Below, piece by piece: positions 1 through 7,576 of a stretch of 45,490 bases of DNA. The notes under the pieces are model-generated. The model did no database searches. It was not told where the DNA came from and saw only the letters and a program-made list of their open reading frames with translations. Source of the stretch: Trebonia sp035294225 (GTDB lineage: Bacteria; Actinomycetota; Actinomycetes; Streptosporangiales; Streptosporangiaceae); contig DATGLH010000040.1 of assembly GCA_035294225.1 (NCBI GenBank), positions 1-45,490 on the forward strand, written 5' to 3'. The first letter of the stretch is position 1, and each line of letters starts with the position of its first letter. Both the position numbers and the translations under genes were made by a program.

Positions 1-21
1 GGCTGTCACACTGTCACCGTT

Positions 22-291
22 ATGAGCGATGTCTACCCGCAGGATCTGGTCCGCCATATCGCGGCCTCCACGGGGCTGCCCGAGGCGACGGCGATGCGGG
101 TAGTGGCGGACGTCACGGCCTACTTCGGGGAGACCATCGAGGAATTCGTGAAACGCCGCCACGGCGAGCTGCGGGGCATCCATCGTAAGAATGACGAGAT
201 CTGGCCGCTGATCGCGGCCGAGCTAGCGGTGCGCAGGTTCGGAGCTCCGGAGATGTCCGAGCGGCAGCTCCGGCGCATAGTGTACGGCTGA
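22..291 (+). CDS. small conserved actinobacterial protein of unknown function (89 aa)
   Basis: An 89-residue protein starting at ATG 22 and ending TGA 291. The N-terminal third (LVRHIAASTGLPEATAMRVV) looks like the helix pair that opens HU-type proteins. The C-terminal half is charged, ends in SERQLRRIVYG, and has no membrane segment, signal peptide or cysteine. Codon use matches the neighbours, so I accept it as a gene. Only 21 bases lie upstream in the window, so the promoter cannot be judged and no ribosome binding site is clear; a leaderless transcript is possible. It precedes glmS by 83 bp on the same strand and could be co-transcribed with it. Small proteins with this ending seem common in actinomycetes, but I know no assigned function. 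The HU-like resemblance is inference from the helix pattern only and should not be taken as evidence of DNA binding. Confidence 0.7.
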   Translation: MSDVYPQDLVRHIAASTGLPEATAMRVVADVTAYFGETIEEFVKRRHGELRGIHRKNDEIWPLIAAELAVRRFGAPEMSERQLRRIVYG

Positions 292-374
292 CAGTGGCCG
301 ACAGCCGCTGACAGCGGAAAGCCGCCCCGTCCGGAAGACGGCCGGGGGAGGCCTGACCGGGAGGGAGAACGCGC

Positions 375-2222
375 GTGTGCGGCATTGTTGGGTACGTGGG
401 CAGGCGGGACGCGATCCCCGTCCTGGTGGAAGGACTGCACCGGCTGGAGTACCGCGGCTATGACTCGGCGGGCCTCGCGGTGGTGTACCGCGGCCGTCTC
501 CAGGTGACGAAGACCGCCGGCCGCGTCCAGGACCTCCGGGACAAGCTCAAGAGCAACATCAAGACCACCATAGGCGTCGGTCACACACGATGGGCCACCC
601 ACGGCGAGCCGAACGAGGTCAACGCCCACCCGCACACCGACACCGCCGGCCGCATCGCGGTGGTGCACAACGGCATCATCGAGAACGCCGAACAGCTCAG
701 GGCGCAGCTCCAGGCCAGCGGCGTCACGCTGGCAAGCGACACCGACACCGAGGCGCTCGCCCACATGATCGCCGCCGAGCTCGGCGGCGCCTCCGGCGGC
801 GCATCCGGCATCTCCCTCGAAGACGCCGTCGCCCGTACCCTCCGCCGCGTCGAAGGCGCCTACGGCCTGGTCGTCCTCGACGTCAAGAACCCCGACCAGC
901 TGGTCGTCGCCCGCAACGGCAGCCCCATCGTCCTCGGCCTCGGCGAAAACGAGATGTTCGTCGCCTCCGACGTCGCGGCCCTGGTCCGCTACACCCGTCA
1001 GGTGATCTACCTGGAAGACGGGGAGATAGCCACGATCCGGGCGAACGACTACCACACGACCACGCTGAACGGGCAGCGCGCGGGCGGCGTCAAGACCCCC
1101 ACAACCGTCGACGCGGAAGCCGACGACTACGAGCTCGGCGGCTTCCGGGACTACATGCACAAGGAGATCCACGAGCAGCCCGACGCGCTGCGCCGCGCGC
1201 TGCGCGGACGCCTCGACGACCGTTTCGCCACGGCACGGCTGGGGGGCATCAACTTCGACGCCCGTCAGCTCCGCGCCATACGCAGGGTCAAGTTCCTCGG
1301 CTGCGGGTCCGCCTACTACGCGGGCCAGATGGGCGCGATGCTGGTGGAGGAGCTGGCCCGGATCCCCGCCGACGCCGAGCCCGCGAGCGAGTTCCGGTAC
1401 CGCTCCCCGGTCGTGGACCCGGACACGCTGTACGTCGCGGTCAGCCAGTCCGGCGAGACCATCGACACGCTGATGGCCGTGCAGGAGCTCAAGCGCAAGG
1501 GCGGCCAGGTGATGGGCGCGGTCAACGTGGTCGGCAGCGCGATCGGGCGCGAGTGCGGGCACGGCATCTTCCTGCACGCCGGCCCGGAGGTCGCGGTCGC
1601 CTCCACCAAGGCCCTGACCAACATGGCGGTCAGCTTCGCCCTGCTCGGGCTGCTCCTGGGCCGGGTCCGCGACCTCAGCGCGGCCAGCGGCCAGCGCATC
1701 GTCAGCGGCCTGCGGAGCCTTCCCGAACAGGTCAGCAAGATCGTGCACGCCGAGGAAGAGATCGCCGCGGTCGCCCACCGCTACGCGGGCGCCGAGCACA
1801 TGTTCTTCATCGGCCGCGTCCGCGGCTGGCCGGTCGCCCGCGAGGGTGCGCAGAAGCTCAAGGAGATCTCCTATGTGCACGCCGAGGCGTACCAGGCCGG
1901 GGAGCTGAAGCACGGGCCGCTGGCGCTCATCCAGGCGGACATGCCCAGCGTCGTGATCGTCCCGTCCGACGACCTCGTCGCGAAGAACATCTCCACGATC
2001 GAGCAGATCAAGGCCCGCGGTGGCCCGGTCATCGCCGTCACCAGCACGGACATCCCTGAGGGCCTGGCCGACGCGACCATCCGCGTCCCCAGGGCCGAAC
2101 CCGAGCTGGAGCCGATCGTGCTGAACGTCCCGTTGCAGATCCTCGCCTACCACGCCGCCGCCAAGCTGGGCCGCGACATCGACAAGCCCCGCAACCTGGC
2201 TAAGAGCGTCACCGTCGAATAG
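375..2222 (+). CDS. glmS: glutamine--fructose-6-phosphate aminotransferase (isomerizing), GlmS
   Basis: GlmS converts fructose-6-phosphate and glutamine to glucosamine-6-phosphate, the entry step to UDP-GlcNAc and hence peptidoglycan, in the cytoplasm. The 615-aa product starts MCGIVGYVGRR: Cys2 becomes the N-terminal nucleophile after Met removal, so the GTG at 375 must be the start. The glutaminase domain (about 1-230) contains HTRWATHGEPNEVNAHPH and HNGIIENAE. Two SIS domains follow (about 290-430 with SQSGETIDT, and 460-600), and the protein ends DKPRNLAKSVTVE, the classic GlmS C-terminus. Length is normal for the family. The upstream 80 bp show no glmS ribozyme fold that I can recognise. 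Downstream it converges on the SpoIIE-type regulator; a 22-bp-stem hairpin at 2407-2454 is the best candidate terminator. Assignment is secure. Confidence 0.98.
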   Translation: MCGIVGYVGRRDAIPVLVEGLHRLEYRGYDSAGLAVVYRGRLQVTKTAGRVQDLRDKLKSNIKTTIGVGHTRWATHGEPNEVNAHPHTDTAGRIAVVHNGIIENAEQLRAQLQASGVTLASDTDTEALAHMIAAELGGASGGASGISLEDAVARTLRRVEGAYGLVVLDVKNPDQLVVARNGSPIVLGLGENEMFVASDVAALVRYTRQVIYLEDGEIATIRANDYHTTTLNGQRAGGVKTPTTVDAEADDYELGGFRDYMHKEIHEQPDALRRALRGRLDDRFATARLGGINFDARQLRAIRRVKFLGCGSAYYAGQMGAMLVEELARIPADAEPASEFRYRSPVVDPDTLYVAVSQSGETIDTLMAVQELKRKGGQVMGAVNVVGSAIGRECGHGIFLHAGPEVAVASTKALTNMAVSFALLGLLLGRVRDLSAASGQRIVSGLRSLPEQVSKIVHAEEEIAAVAHRYAGAEHMFFIGRVRGWPVAREGAQKLKEISYVHAEAYQAGELKHGPLALIQADMPSVVIVPSDDLVAKNISTIEQIKARGGPVIAVTSTDIPEGLADATIRVPRAEPELEPIVLNVPLQILAYHAAAKLGRDIDKPRNLAKSVTVE

Positions 2223-2314
2223 CGCCCGGCGCCGGCGCCGCCCGGCCGCGGCTCCCGCGATGCCGGCCCGCCGCGGCTCCCGCGGCTCCCGCGGCTTTGC
2301 GGCGCCCGCGGTGG
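2223..2314. other. GC-rich convergent intergenic spacer with short CGCGGCTCC repeats
   Basis: This 92-bp spacer separates the stops of glmS and the convergent regulator gene. It holds four imperfect copies of CGCGGCTCCCG-like sequence and no hairpin strong enough to be the main terminator. The likely terminator lies further on, inside the end of the opposing gene. Confidence 0.5.
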
Positions 2315-4576
2315 TTAAGGTCCGCCGGCCATGCCGAACGGACGGTGGCGGCTGTAGCCGGCGAGCGCTAACCGCGGGACGGTCACGACCGCGGACGCTG
2401 CCTCGGTCTCGGTGGCCGTGCCGGACGCTACGGCGTCCGGCACGGCCACCGAGACGTCCGGCGACGTCCCCGTCGCGGCCCGCAGCGCTTCCATGACCGA
2501 CTCCGGCACGGTCTGCTCGCACCAGACCACCTTGCCGGAGTGGGTACGCCGCGCGCCCCAGCGCGCGGCAAACTGGGACACCACGTGCAGCCCGCGCCCG
2601 TTCTCCGCGTCCCGGTCGACCTGGAGCACCCGGGGCAGCGCGGGCGAGGAGTCGTGCACCTCGCACACCAGGCTGTCGGATTCCAGGATCAGCCGCAGGA
2701 GTATCTCCCCCTTGGCGTACTTGATCGCGTTGGTTACCAGCTCGGAGACCAGCAGCTCGGTGACCGGCTCCAGGTCTTCCAGGCCCCACCGCTTCAGGGG
2801 GTCGCGGATCAGCATGCGCGCTTCCCGCACCGACGTGAACTCGTGCACCAGCGTCCAGCAGATCCGCTGGTCTTCGGGGATCCGGCGCAGCTTGGCGATG
2901 AGCACCGCGATGTCGTCGCGCTGCGCGTCGGAGTACACGCCGTCCAGGGAGGTCTTGCACAGATCCTCCAGCGGCGCCTGCGGCGCCCCTGCCCCGAACG
3001 CGCTCTGCAGCCTGTCGAGGCCGTCGGAGATGTCCCGGTCCTTGCTCTCCACCAGCCCGTCGGTGTAGAGCACGAACAGGCTGCCGTCTTCCACGGTGAA
3101 CCGCTTGGTGTCGACCACCCCGTTGCCGACGCCGAGCGGCGGCGACGGGGTGACCGTGAGCAGTTCGCTGCGGCCGTCCGGGTAGACGAGCAGCGGCGGC
3201 AGGTGCCCGGCCACGGCGAGTTCGCATTCGCCGGTCACCGCGTCATAGACGGCGTACGCGCAGGTCGCGAAGTGCGGCTCCCGCTCGCCGATGTTCTGCA
3301 TGAGCTCGTCGAGCTGCTGTAGCGACTCCGCCGGCGGCAGCTCGAGCATCGCCAGCGTCTGGATCGCGGTGCGCAGCCGCCCCATGGTGACCGCGGCCCG
3401 CACCCCGTGCCCGGCGACGTCGCCCACCACCAGGGCCACCCGCGCCCCGGGCAGCTTGATCGACTCGTACCAGTCGCCGCCGACCTCGACAAGCTGGCTG
3501 CCCGGCAGGTACCGGTGCCCCACCTCGACGGAGGACGGCGCGGACAGCCCGGTGGGCAGCATGGACCGCTGCAGCATCAGCGCCGTGGCGTGCTCGCGCT
3601 TGTACCGGCCCGCATTGTCGAAGAAGACGGCGGCACGGGAGGCGAACTCCATGCCCATCTCCATGTCGTACGCGTCGAAGCGCCGGGTGCCCGCCTGCCG
3701 GATGCAGTTGAAGAACCCGAGCGTGGTGCCCTTCGCGACGATCGGCAGCAGCAGCATCGACACGTCGGACATGAGGCTGGCGACCGGCTTGCGCCGCCAG
3801 GCCTTCGCCAGCTTGCGCGCCGACTCCGCGGTGATCGAGTGCTCGAGCACCGGCTTGCCGGACTCGATGCACCGCACATACGGCGATCCTGGGGGGTACC
3901 GCAGGATCTCACCGGTCGGGAACGCGGCCTGCCAGGCCGGGTTCTTCTGGTCGTGCACGACCGCGAGGCGGCGCAGCGGATGACTGGCGTCCGGGCTGTG
4001 CGCGGGCATCTCGTTGCCGCCGACCAGGCTCTCCAGCACCAGCAGTTCGCCCGCGGTGCAGAACGCGGGCACCAGCCGGGCCATCAGCATCTCCGCGAGC
4101 TCGCTGAAGTCCAGCGTGTCGTCGATGCCGGCGAACGTGTCGCGCAGCAGCATGTCGCGCATGAGAGCGGGATCGACGAACCGTTCGGCGGTGGGCACGG
4201 GGATCTGCAAGATGACGAAGGCCGCCACGTCGCTGTCGCCGGTCTGCATCGGCTTGGCGGTGACCACGGCGTCAGCGGTTCCGCCGTCGGCGAGCGCGAC
4301 CGTGAGGACTGCGTTCCCCTCCCGCTCGGCCTTCACCGCCTCCAGCAAGGTGGTGACCGCCTCCTTGTCGCCGGGGCGGGTGCCCGGGCTGCCCGACGTA
4401 ATGTCGTTTAGGTGAACTCCCAGCAGCTCGCCAGAGGAACGTGCCAGAATCTTGGGAGCCGTCCGGTCATGCTGGACGATCCTGCCGGACCGGTCCACAC
4501 CGAGAATGAGACTCCGCACCGACGAGTTCACGTTCACCGGCGGTGCCTTTCGGCCAACCCTTCTGCCGGGTGTCAC
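2315..4576 (-). CDS. PAS-GAF-SpoIIE/PP2C phosphatase with C-terminal HATPase (RsbU/RsbW-like) regulator
   Basis: A cytoplasmic multidomain regulator of about 753 aa. In order: a PAS-like domain (about 20-125), a GAF domain (about 150-330), a SpoIIE/PP2C Ser/Thr phosphatase (about 345-560, with GGDWYE, GDVAGHG, YTDGLVE and RDDIAVL metal/catalytic motifs), and a GHKL ATPase of the anti-sigma-factor kinase type (about 580-690, N-box ELVTNAIKYA and G-box ENGRGLHVV). Such proteins both dephosphorylate and may phosphorylate STAS anti-sigma antagonists; no STAS or sigma gene lies nearby. I place the start at GTG 4576, which has AGGAG six bases upstream. TTG 4642 and ATG 4627 extend the frame, but codons there lack the GC3 bias and overlap a promoter-like sequence, so they look like 5' UTR. 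The last 40 residues are low complexity and carry a 48-bp palindrome. Domain call is firm; target is unknown. Confidence 0.93.
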   Translation of the reverse strand: MTPGRRVGRKAPPVNVNSSVRSLILGVDRSGRIVQHDRTAPKILARSSGELLGVHLNDITSGSPGTRPGDKEAVTTLLEAVKAEREGNAVLTVALADGGTADAVVTAKPMQTGDSDVAAFVILQIPVPTAERFVDPALMRDMLLRDTFAGIDDTLDFSELAEMLMARLVPAFCTAGELLVLESLVGGNEMPAHSPDASHPLRRLAVVHDQKNPAWQAAFPTGEILRYPPGSPYVRCIESGKPVLEHSITAESARKLAKAWRRKPVASLMSDVSMLLLPIVAKGTTLGFFNCIRQAGTRRFDAYDMEMGMEFASRAAVFFDNAGRYKREHATALMLQRSMLPTGLSAPSSVEVGHRYLPGSQLVEVGGDWYESIKLPGARVALVVGDVAGHGVRAAVTMGRLRTAIQTLAMLELPPAESLQQLDELMQNIGEREPHFATCAYAVYDAVTGECELAVAGHLPPLLVYPDGRSELLTVTPSPPLGVGNGVVDTKRFTVEDGSLFVLYTDGLVESKDRDISDGLDRLQSAFGAGAPQAPLEDLCKTSLDGVYSDAQRDDIAVLIAKLRRIPEDQRICWTLVHEFTSVREARMLIRDPLKRWGLEDLEPVTELLVSELVTNAIKYAKGEILLRLILESDSLVCEVHDSSPALPRVLQVDRDAENGRGLHVVSQFAARWGARRTHSGKVVWCEQTVPESVMEALRAATGTSPDVSVAVPDAVASGTATETEAASAVVTVPRLALAGYSRHRPFGMAGGP
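2407..2454. terminator. perfect 22-bp-stem hairpin inside the 3' end of the regulator gene; candidate terminator for glmS
   Basis: Bases 2407-2428 and 2433-2454 are exact reverse complements around a 4-base loop. Read on the plus strand the loop is C(TACG)G, a UNCG-type tetraloop, which is exceptionally stable in RNA. It lies 184 bp beyond the glmS stop and within codons of the opposing gene, where it encodes an Ala/Val/Thr-rich tail outside any recognisable domain. No T-tract follows on either strand, as is usual for actinomycete terminators. I infer that it stops glmS transcripts; a role in the opposing mRNA is equally possible. Confidence 0.6.
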
Positions 4577-4615
4577 GGGCGGCTCCTGAGGTATGTGCAC
4601 GGTGCGCTCTTGCCA

Positions 4616-4642
4616 ATTATGAGCCATCGAGCGCAGGTTCAA
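4616..4642 (-). promoter_or_regulatory. candidate promoter of the SpoIIE-HATPase regulator
   Basis: On the minus strand TTGAAC (4642-4637) and CATAAT (4621-4616) are separated by 15 bases, a little shorter than the usual 16-18. A transcript starting near 4608 would give a leader of about 30 nt before GTG 4576 and its AGGAG. This supports the short start rather than the in-frame ATG 4627. Inference from consensus only. Confidence 0.35.
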
Positions 4643-4774
4643 AGCTGAGTTCCGATTCTTTCCCTTCGGGTTTTACATCCTAGTATGCAGGGTGATGTCG
4701 GTTTCTTCTGCGTTTCCTGAGACTGATGGTTGCTTGGGCGTCCGTGCATCGCGTCATCACCCGGCGAAATTGCC

Positions 4775-4850
4775 GTGACGGCAACCCGGCGGGAGGCCGT
4801 GACGGGCAACCCGGCGGGAGGCCGTGACGCGCTACCCGGCGGGGAGCGCC
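4775..4850. repeat. 24-27-bp tandem repeat, three copies, overlapping the end of the HIT gene
   Basis: Copies at 4775-4798, 4799-4823 and 4824-4850 share GTGACG..AACCCGGCGGGAGGCC with small length changes; a diverged copy precedes at about 4753-4774. The HIT gene stop (TAG, 4834-4832 on the minus strand) lies in the last copy, so the array forms the 3' UTR of that gene. Copy number may vary between strains. Confidence 0.7.
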
Positions 4851-5266
4851 GCGCGGATCTTCGCCGCGTACTCCTCCGCGGGGTGCGCGGCGTCGTACGG
4901 GTGCCGCGGGCCGAGCCAGAACCGCAGGCCGTCCCTGGGGTTGCGCGGGATCACATGCAGGTGCAGATGCGGCACGGACTGACTGACCACGTTGTTGACC
5001 AGGATCATCGTGCCCGCCGCGCCCAGCCCGTCCTCGACTGCCCGCTCCAGGCGCTGCGCCGTGATGAGGAACTCCGCCGTCTGCTGCGCGGGCAGGTCGG
5101 ACAGCAGCCGCAGGTGGGTCTTGGGAACCAGCAGCGTGTGGCCGCGGAACAGCGGCCGGTGGTCGAGGAAGGCCAGCAGCCGCCCGGTCTCCAGGATCTT
5201 GACCGCGGGTGCGCGGCCGCGGATGATCGCGCAGAACGCGCATGTGGCTTCGGCGGCGTCCGGCAT
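4832..5266 (-). CDS. HIT-family nucleotide hydrolase/transferase
   Basis: A 144-aa histidine-triad protein. The signature HLHLHVIPR (near residue 100) supplies the catalytic histidine, and CAFCAII near the N-terminus with a later downstream His fits the zinc-binding HIT branch. HIT proteins cleave or transfer AMP from adenosine phosphoramidates and related nucleotides in the cytosol; the exact substrate cannot be read from sequence. Length is typical. The ATG at 5266 has no Shine-Dalgarno, but TAAACT (5280-5275, minus strand) ends eight bases before it, so the message may have a very short leader or none. The gene lies alone between the regulator gene and a 377-bp repeat-rich spacer. The tandem repeat over its stop codon is the only oddity. 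Family assignment is confident. Confidence 0.92.
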   Translation of the reverse strand: MPDAAEATCAFCAIIRGRAPAVKILETGRLLAFLDHRPLFRGHTLLVPKTHLRLLSDLPAQQTAEFLITAQRLERAVEDGLGAAGTMILVNNVVSQSVPHLHLHVIPRNPRDGLRFWLGPRHPYDAAHPAEEYAAKIRAALPAG

Positions 5267-5643
5267 GAGGCCGCAGTTTACCGGCTGAGCCGGACGCCGC
5301 TCGCCGCCGGCGCCAGAAGGCGAACGCCAGGCTCCTTTGCTTCCGATTTCACTTCGTTCACATTCGACTCCTCCTTACCTTCCAGCACCTTCCAGTCCTC
5401 CTTACCTTCCAGCAGATGCCTTTCCCTTCCGCTGCCCGGCTCCTTTCCGCTGCCCGGCCGCGCCTTAATCCTGGCCCCGCCGCTAACCCCGCATCCTGGC
5501 CCCGCCGCTAATCCCGCGCCCGCCGCCGTTCAGCGGGGGCGGGCGCTCCCGGGGCGCGGCCGCGGGCTAACGTTGAGCGACGAGCGGTACGAGGGAAGGC
5601 GGCCGCGATGGAGGCGCTGTGAAGCTGTGATGGAGGCGCTGTG
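5267..5643. other. repeat-rich divergent intergenic region
   Basis: This 377-bp spacer between the HIT gene and the alcohol dehydrogenase gene has no convincing coding sequence. It is pyrimidine-rich on the plus strand from about 5335 to 5440 and contains three unrelated pairs of short direct repeats: 17 bp at 5371/5398, 14 bp at 5427/5446 and 17 bp at 5470/5494. It must also hold the promoters of both flanking genes, but apart from TAAACT for HIT I see no clear -35/-10 pair. Confidence 0.6.
5371..5510. repeat. cluster of three short direct-repeat pairs
   Basis: CTCCTTACCTTCCAGCA occurs at 5371-5387 and 5398-5414; TTCCGCTGCCCGGC at 5427-5440 and 5446-5459; CCTGGCCCCGCCGCTAA at 5470-5486 and 5494-5510. 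Each pair has a different sequence and period (27, 19 and 24 bp), which points to independent slippage events in one short spacer. Confidence 0.65.
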
Positions 5644-5644
5644 A
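5607..5644 (+). repeat. duplicated ribosome-binding-site block before the alcohol dehydrogenase gene
   Basis: GATGGAGGCGCTGTGA is present at 5607-5622 and again at 5629-5644. Each copy carries GGAGG; the second serves the dehydrogenase start ATG 5644 with seven bases of spacing. The first copy opens a four-codon frame (ATG 5608 to TGA 5622), so ribosomes could load just upstream of the real start. Confidence 0.6.
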
Positions 5645-6648
5645 TGCGGGCATGGCATGTGGACAGGCCCGGGCCAGTGGAAACCGGGCACCCGCTGGTG
5701 CCGCGGGAAACTCCGGTCCCCAGCCCCGGGCCGGATGAGCTGCTGCTCCGCGTGCTGGCATGCGGAGTGTGCCGGACCGACCTGCACGTCGCCGAGGGGG
5801 ACCTGCCGGTGCACCGGGCGGGCGTGATACCCGGGCACGAGGTGGTCGGCGTCGTGGCGGCGGTCGGGTCAGGGGACGTTTCCGGGTTCGCGGTCGGCGA
5901 CCGGGCCGGAGCGGCCTGGCTGCGCTCCACCGACGGCAAGTGCCGGTACTGCCGCCGTGGCTCGGAGAACCTCTGCCCGTCGTCGTCCTACACCGGCTGG
6001 GACGCCGATGGCGGTTACGCGGAGTACATGACCGTTCCCGCCGCTTACGCTCACCGGCTGCCGGCCGGATACTCCGATGCCGAGCTCGCCCCGCTGCTGT
6101 GCGCGGGGATCATCGGCTACCGGGCCTTGAAGCGCGCGGCGCTGCCGCCGGGCGGCCGCCTCGGCGTCTACGGCTTCGGCGGCAGCGCTCACCTGGCCTC
6201 TCAGGTGGCGCTGGCCCAGGGGGCGACGCTGTACGTGATGACCCGCGGTGCACAGGCGCGGGAGCTGGCGCGCTCGCTCGGCGCCACGTTCGTGGGCGGC
6301 CCGGCCGACATGCCGCCCGAACCGCTGGACGCGGCGATCCTCTTCGCGCCCGTCGGCGACCTGGTGCCGCCGGCGCTGGCCGCCCTCGACCGCGGCGGGA
6401 CGCTCGCGATCGCGGGCATCTACCTGACCGACATCCCGGCGCTGTCCTACGAGCGGCACCTGTTCCAGGAACGGCAGGTACGCAGCGTGACCTCCAACAC
6501 CCGGGAGGACGCGCGCGAGTTTCTCGGGTTCGCCCAGTCGCACCGGCTGTCGGTCACGGTCCACGAATACGGCCTCGACGCCGCCGACCGGGCGCTGGCG
6601 GATCTCAAGGCGGGCCGCTTTGACGGCGCGGCCGTGCTTGTCCCCTGA
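5644..6648 (+). CDS. zinc-dependent alcohol dehydrogenase (MDR superfamily)
   Basis: A 334-aa medium-chain dehydrogenase/reductase. The N-terminal GroES-like domain has the catalytic zinc site (ACGVCRTDLH, then PGHEVVG), and the Rossmann domain has GVYGFGGSAHLASQ. It oxidises alcohols or reduces aldehydes with NAD(P)H; the substrate is not predictable. The structural-zinc loop normally reads CGxCxxCxxGxExxC; here it is DGKCRYCRRGSENLC, so the first ligand is Asp97 in place of Cys while Cys100, Cys103 and the distal Cys remain. Asp can bind zinc, so the fold may survive. The overall pattern resembles the actinobacterial zinc-binding alcohol dehydrogenase family with the GWDxDGGYAEY motif. I prefer ATG 5644 to GTG 5641 because it is seven bases from GGAGG. 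The gene converges on the DUF2993 pair three bases after its stop. Confidence 0.92.
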   Translation: MRAWHVDRPGPVETGHPLVPRETPVPSPGPDELLLRVLACGVCRTDLHVAEGDLPVHRAGVIPGHEVVGVVAAVGSGDVSGFAVGDRAGAAWLRSTDGKCRYCRRGSENLCPSSSYTGWDADGGYAEYMTVPAAYAHRLPAGYSDAELAPLLCAGIIGYRALKRAALPPGGRLGVYGFGGSAHLASQVALAQGATLYVMTRGAQARELARSLGATFVGGPADMPPEPLDAAILFAPVGDLVPPALAALDRGGTLAIAGIYLTDIPALSYERHLFQERQVRSVTSNTREDAREFLGFAQSHRLSVTVHEYGLDAADRALADLKAGRFDGAAVLVP

Positions 6649-6651
6649 CAC

Positions 6652-7497
6652 CTACTGCGACAGCGTGGTGTCGCTCGCCGAGGCGTTGACGTCTATGCCC
6701 TGGCTGACCACCGTGACGCTACGGACCTGTAGCCCGGCGGGCAGCCTGGGCACCTGGATGGTGTAGTCCGGCAGCGACCCGATAAGCGACGACGCGATGC
6801 CGCCCAGGCTGCCCATCTTCACGGTGATCTGGTCAGGCCCGGTTTGCGCGACCTGCGCCGTGGCGGTGAGCGGGCCCACGCCCACGCTCACCGCGTTCGG
6901 GCCGGCCGCCGGGTCCGCCGTGATCGTGGCGCCCCGCACCCCCGCCGCGCTCTCCAGCGAGGCGAAGGAGATGAACGCGGTGCCGGCTATGTGATCGATC
7001 GTCGCGCTGCTGAAGCCGGAGCTGAGGCGCACGCCGGTCGCCTTCGCCTTGATGCTTGAGATGTCGAGCTTGTTCTCCCGGACGTTGCTCGCGCTGAGGT
7101 CGACCGTGCGGATGTCGTGCGCGGCGAGCTGTGTCAGGAACGGGAAGCCCTCGATGGTCACCGAGGGCCTGGTCGCCAGTCCCCCCGACGACTGGATCTT
7201 GCTGGCGATCATGTTCTGCGCGTACGCCCTGGCGGCCTGGTCGGCGGCGACCAGGAGCATCGCGAGCACCGCCAGCGTGACCGCGAGTGCGATCCAGCCC
7301 CGGCCGCGCCGCCGGCGGCGCGGCGCCGGCCCGCGGCCGGGGCCCGCGAAGGGGCGGGGCCCGGCGCCCTGGCCGGGGTTCCCCGGCTGGTAGCCGTCCG
7401 GGCTGGCGGATGTGTACCGGGGTGGCTGCGCGGGCCATCCGCCTCGCGATCGCGGCTGGTCCAGGTACGATCGCGGCCGGTCCGGGTACTCGCTCAC
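6652..7497 (-). CDS. DUF2993 (LmeA-like) membrane-anchored protein, copy 2
   Basis: A 281-aa protein with a Pro/Gly/Arg-rich cytoplasmic N-terminus (1-65), one membrane segment (about 67-92, GWIALAVTLAVLAMLLVAA) and an extracytoplasmic DUF2993 domain (about 95-280) with the family's SVTIEGFPFLTQLAAHDIRTVDLSASN stretch. In mycobacteria the DUF2993 protein LmeA is a phospholipid-binding envelope protein needed for lipomannan elongation. Here a lipid-binding or envelope role is inference from the family. It lies 79 bp downstream of a paralogue in the same direction; they were probably made by tandem duplication and may be co-transcribed. It ends three bases from the convergent dehydrogenase stop. 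A GCGACA/TGTCGC hairpin at 6658-6675 lies in its last codons. Confidence 0.88.
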   Translation of the reverse strand: MSEYPDRPRSYLDQPRSRGGWPAQPPRYTSASPDGYQPGNPGQGAGPRPFAGPGRGPAPRRRRRGRGWIALAVTLAVLAMLLVAADQAARAYAQNMIASKIQSSGGLATRPSVTIEGFPFLTQLAAHDIRTVDLSASNVRENKLDISSIKAKATGVRLSSGFSSATIDHIAGTAFISFASLESAAGVRGATITADPAAGPNAVSVGVGPLTATAQVAQTGPDQITVKMGSLGGIASSLIGSLPDYTIQVPRLPAGLQVRSVTVVSQGIDVNASASDTTLSQ

Positions 7498-7576
7498 GTC
7501 AGGCTCCCTCGCTGCTCCGGCTCCACCATCGTTTATACCGGCCGTTCATGCCGGCGTGCGGCGGCCGCCTGGGCGA

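Noticed and set aside
300..374. glmS ribozyme/riboswitch
   Set aside because: The 83-bp upstream spacer is too short and lacks the pseudoknotted core; the ribozyme is typical of Firmicutes, not actinomycetes.
120..3227. Very long minus-strand open frame across glmS and the regulator gene (and similar long frames opposite most genes)
   Set aside because: In GC-rich DNA the antisense and +1 frames of real genes stay open. These have Arg/Ala/Gly/Pro-dominated composition, no domain motifs and overlap well-supported genes.
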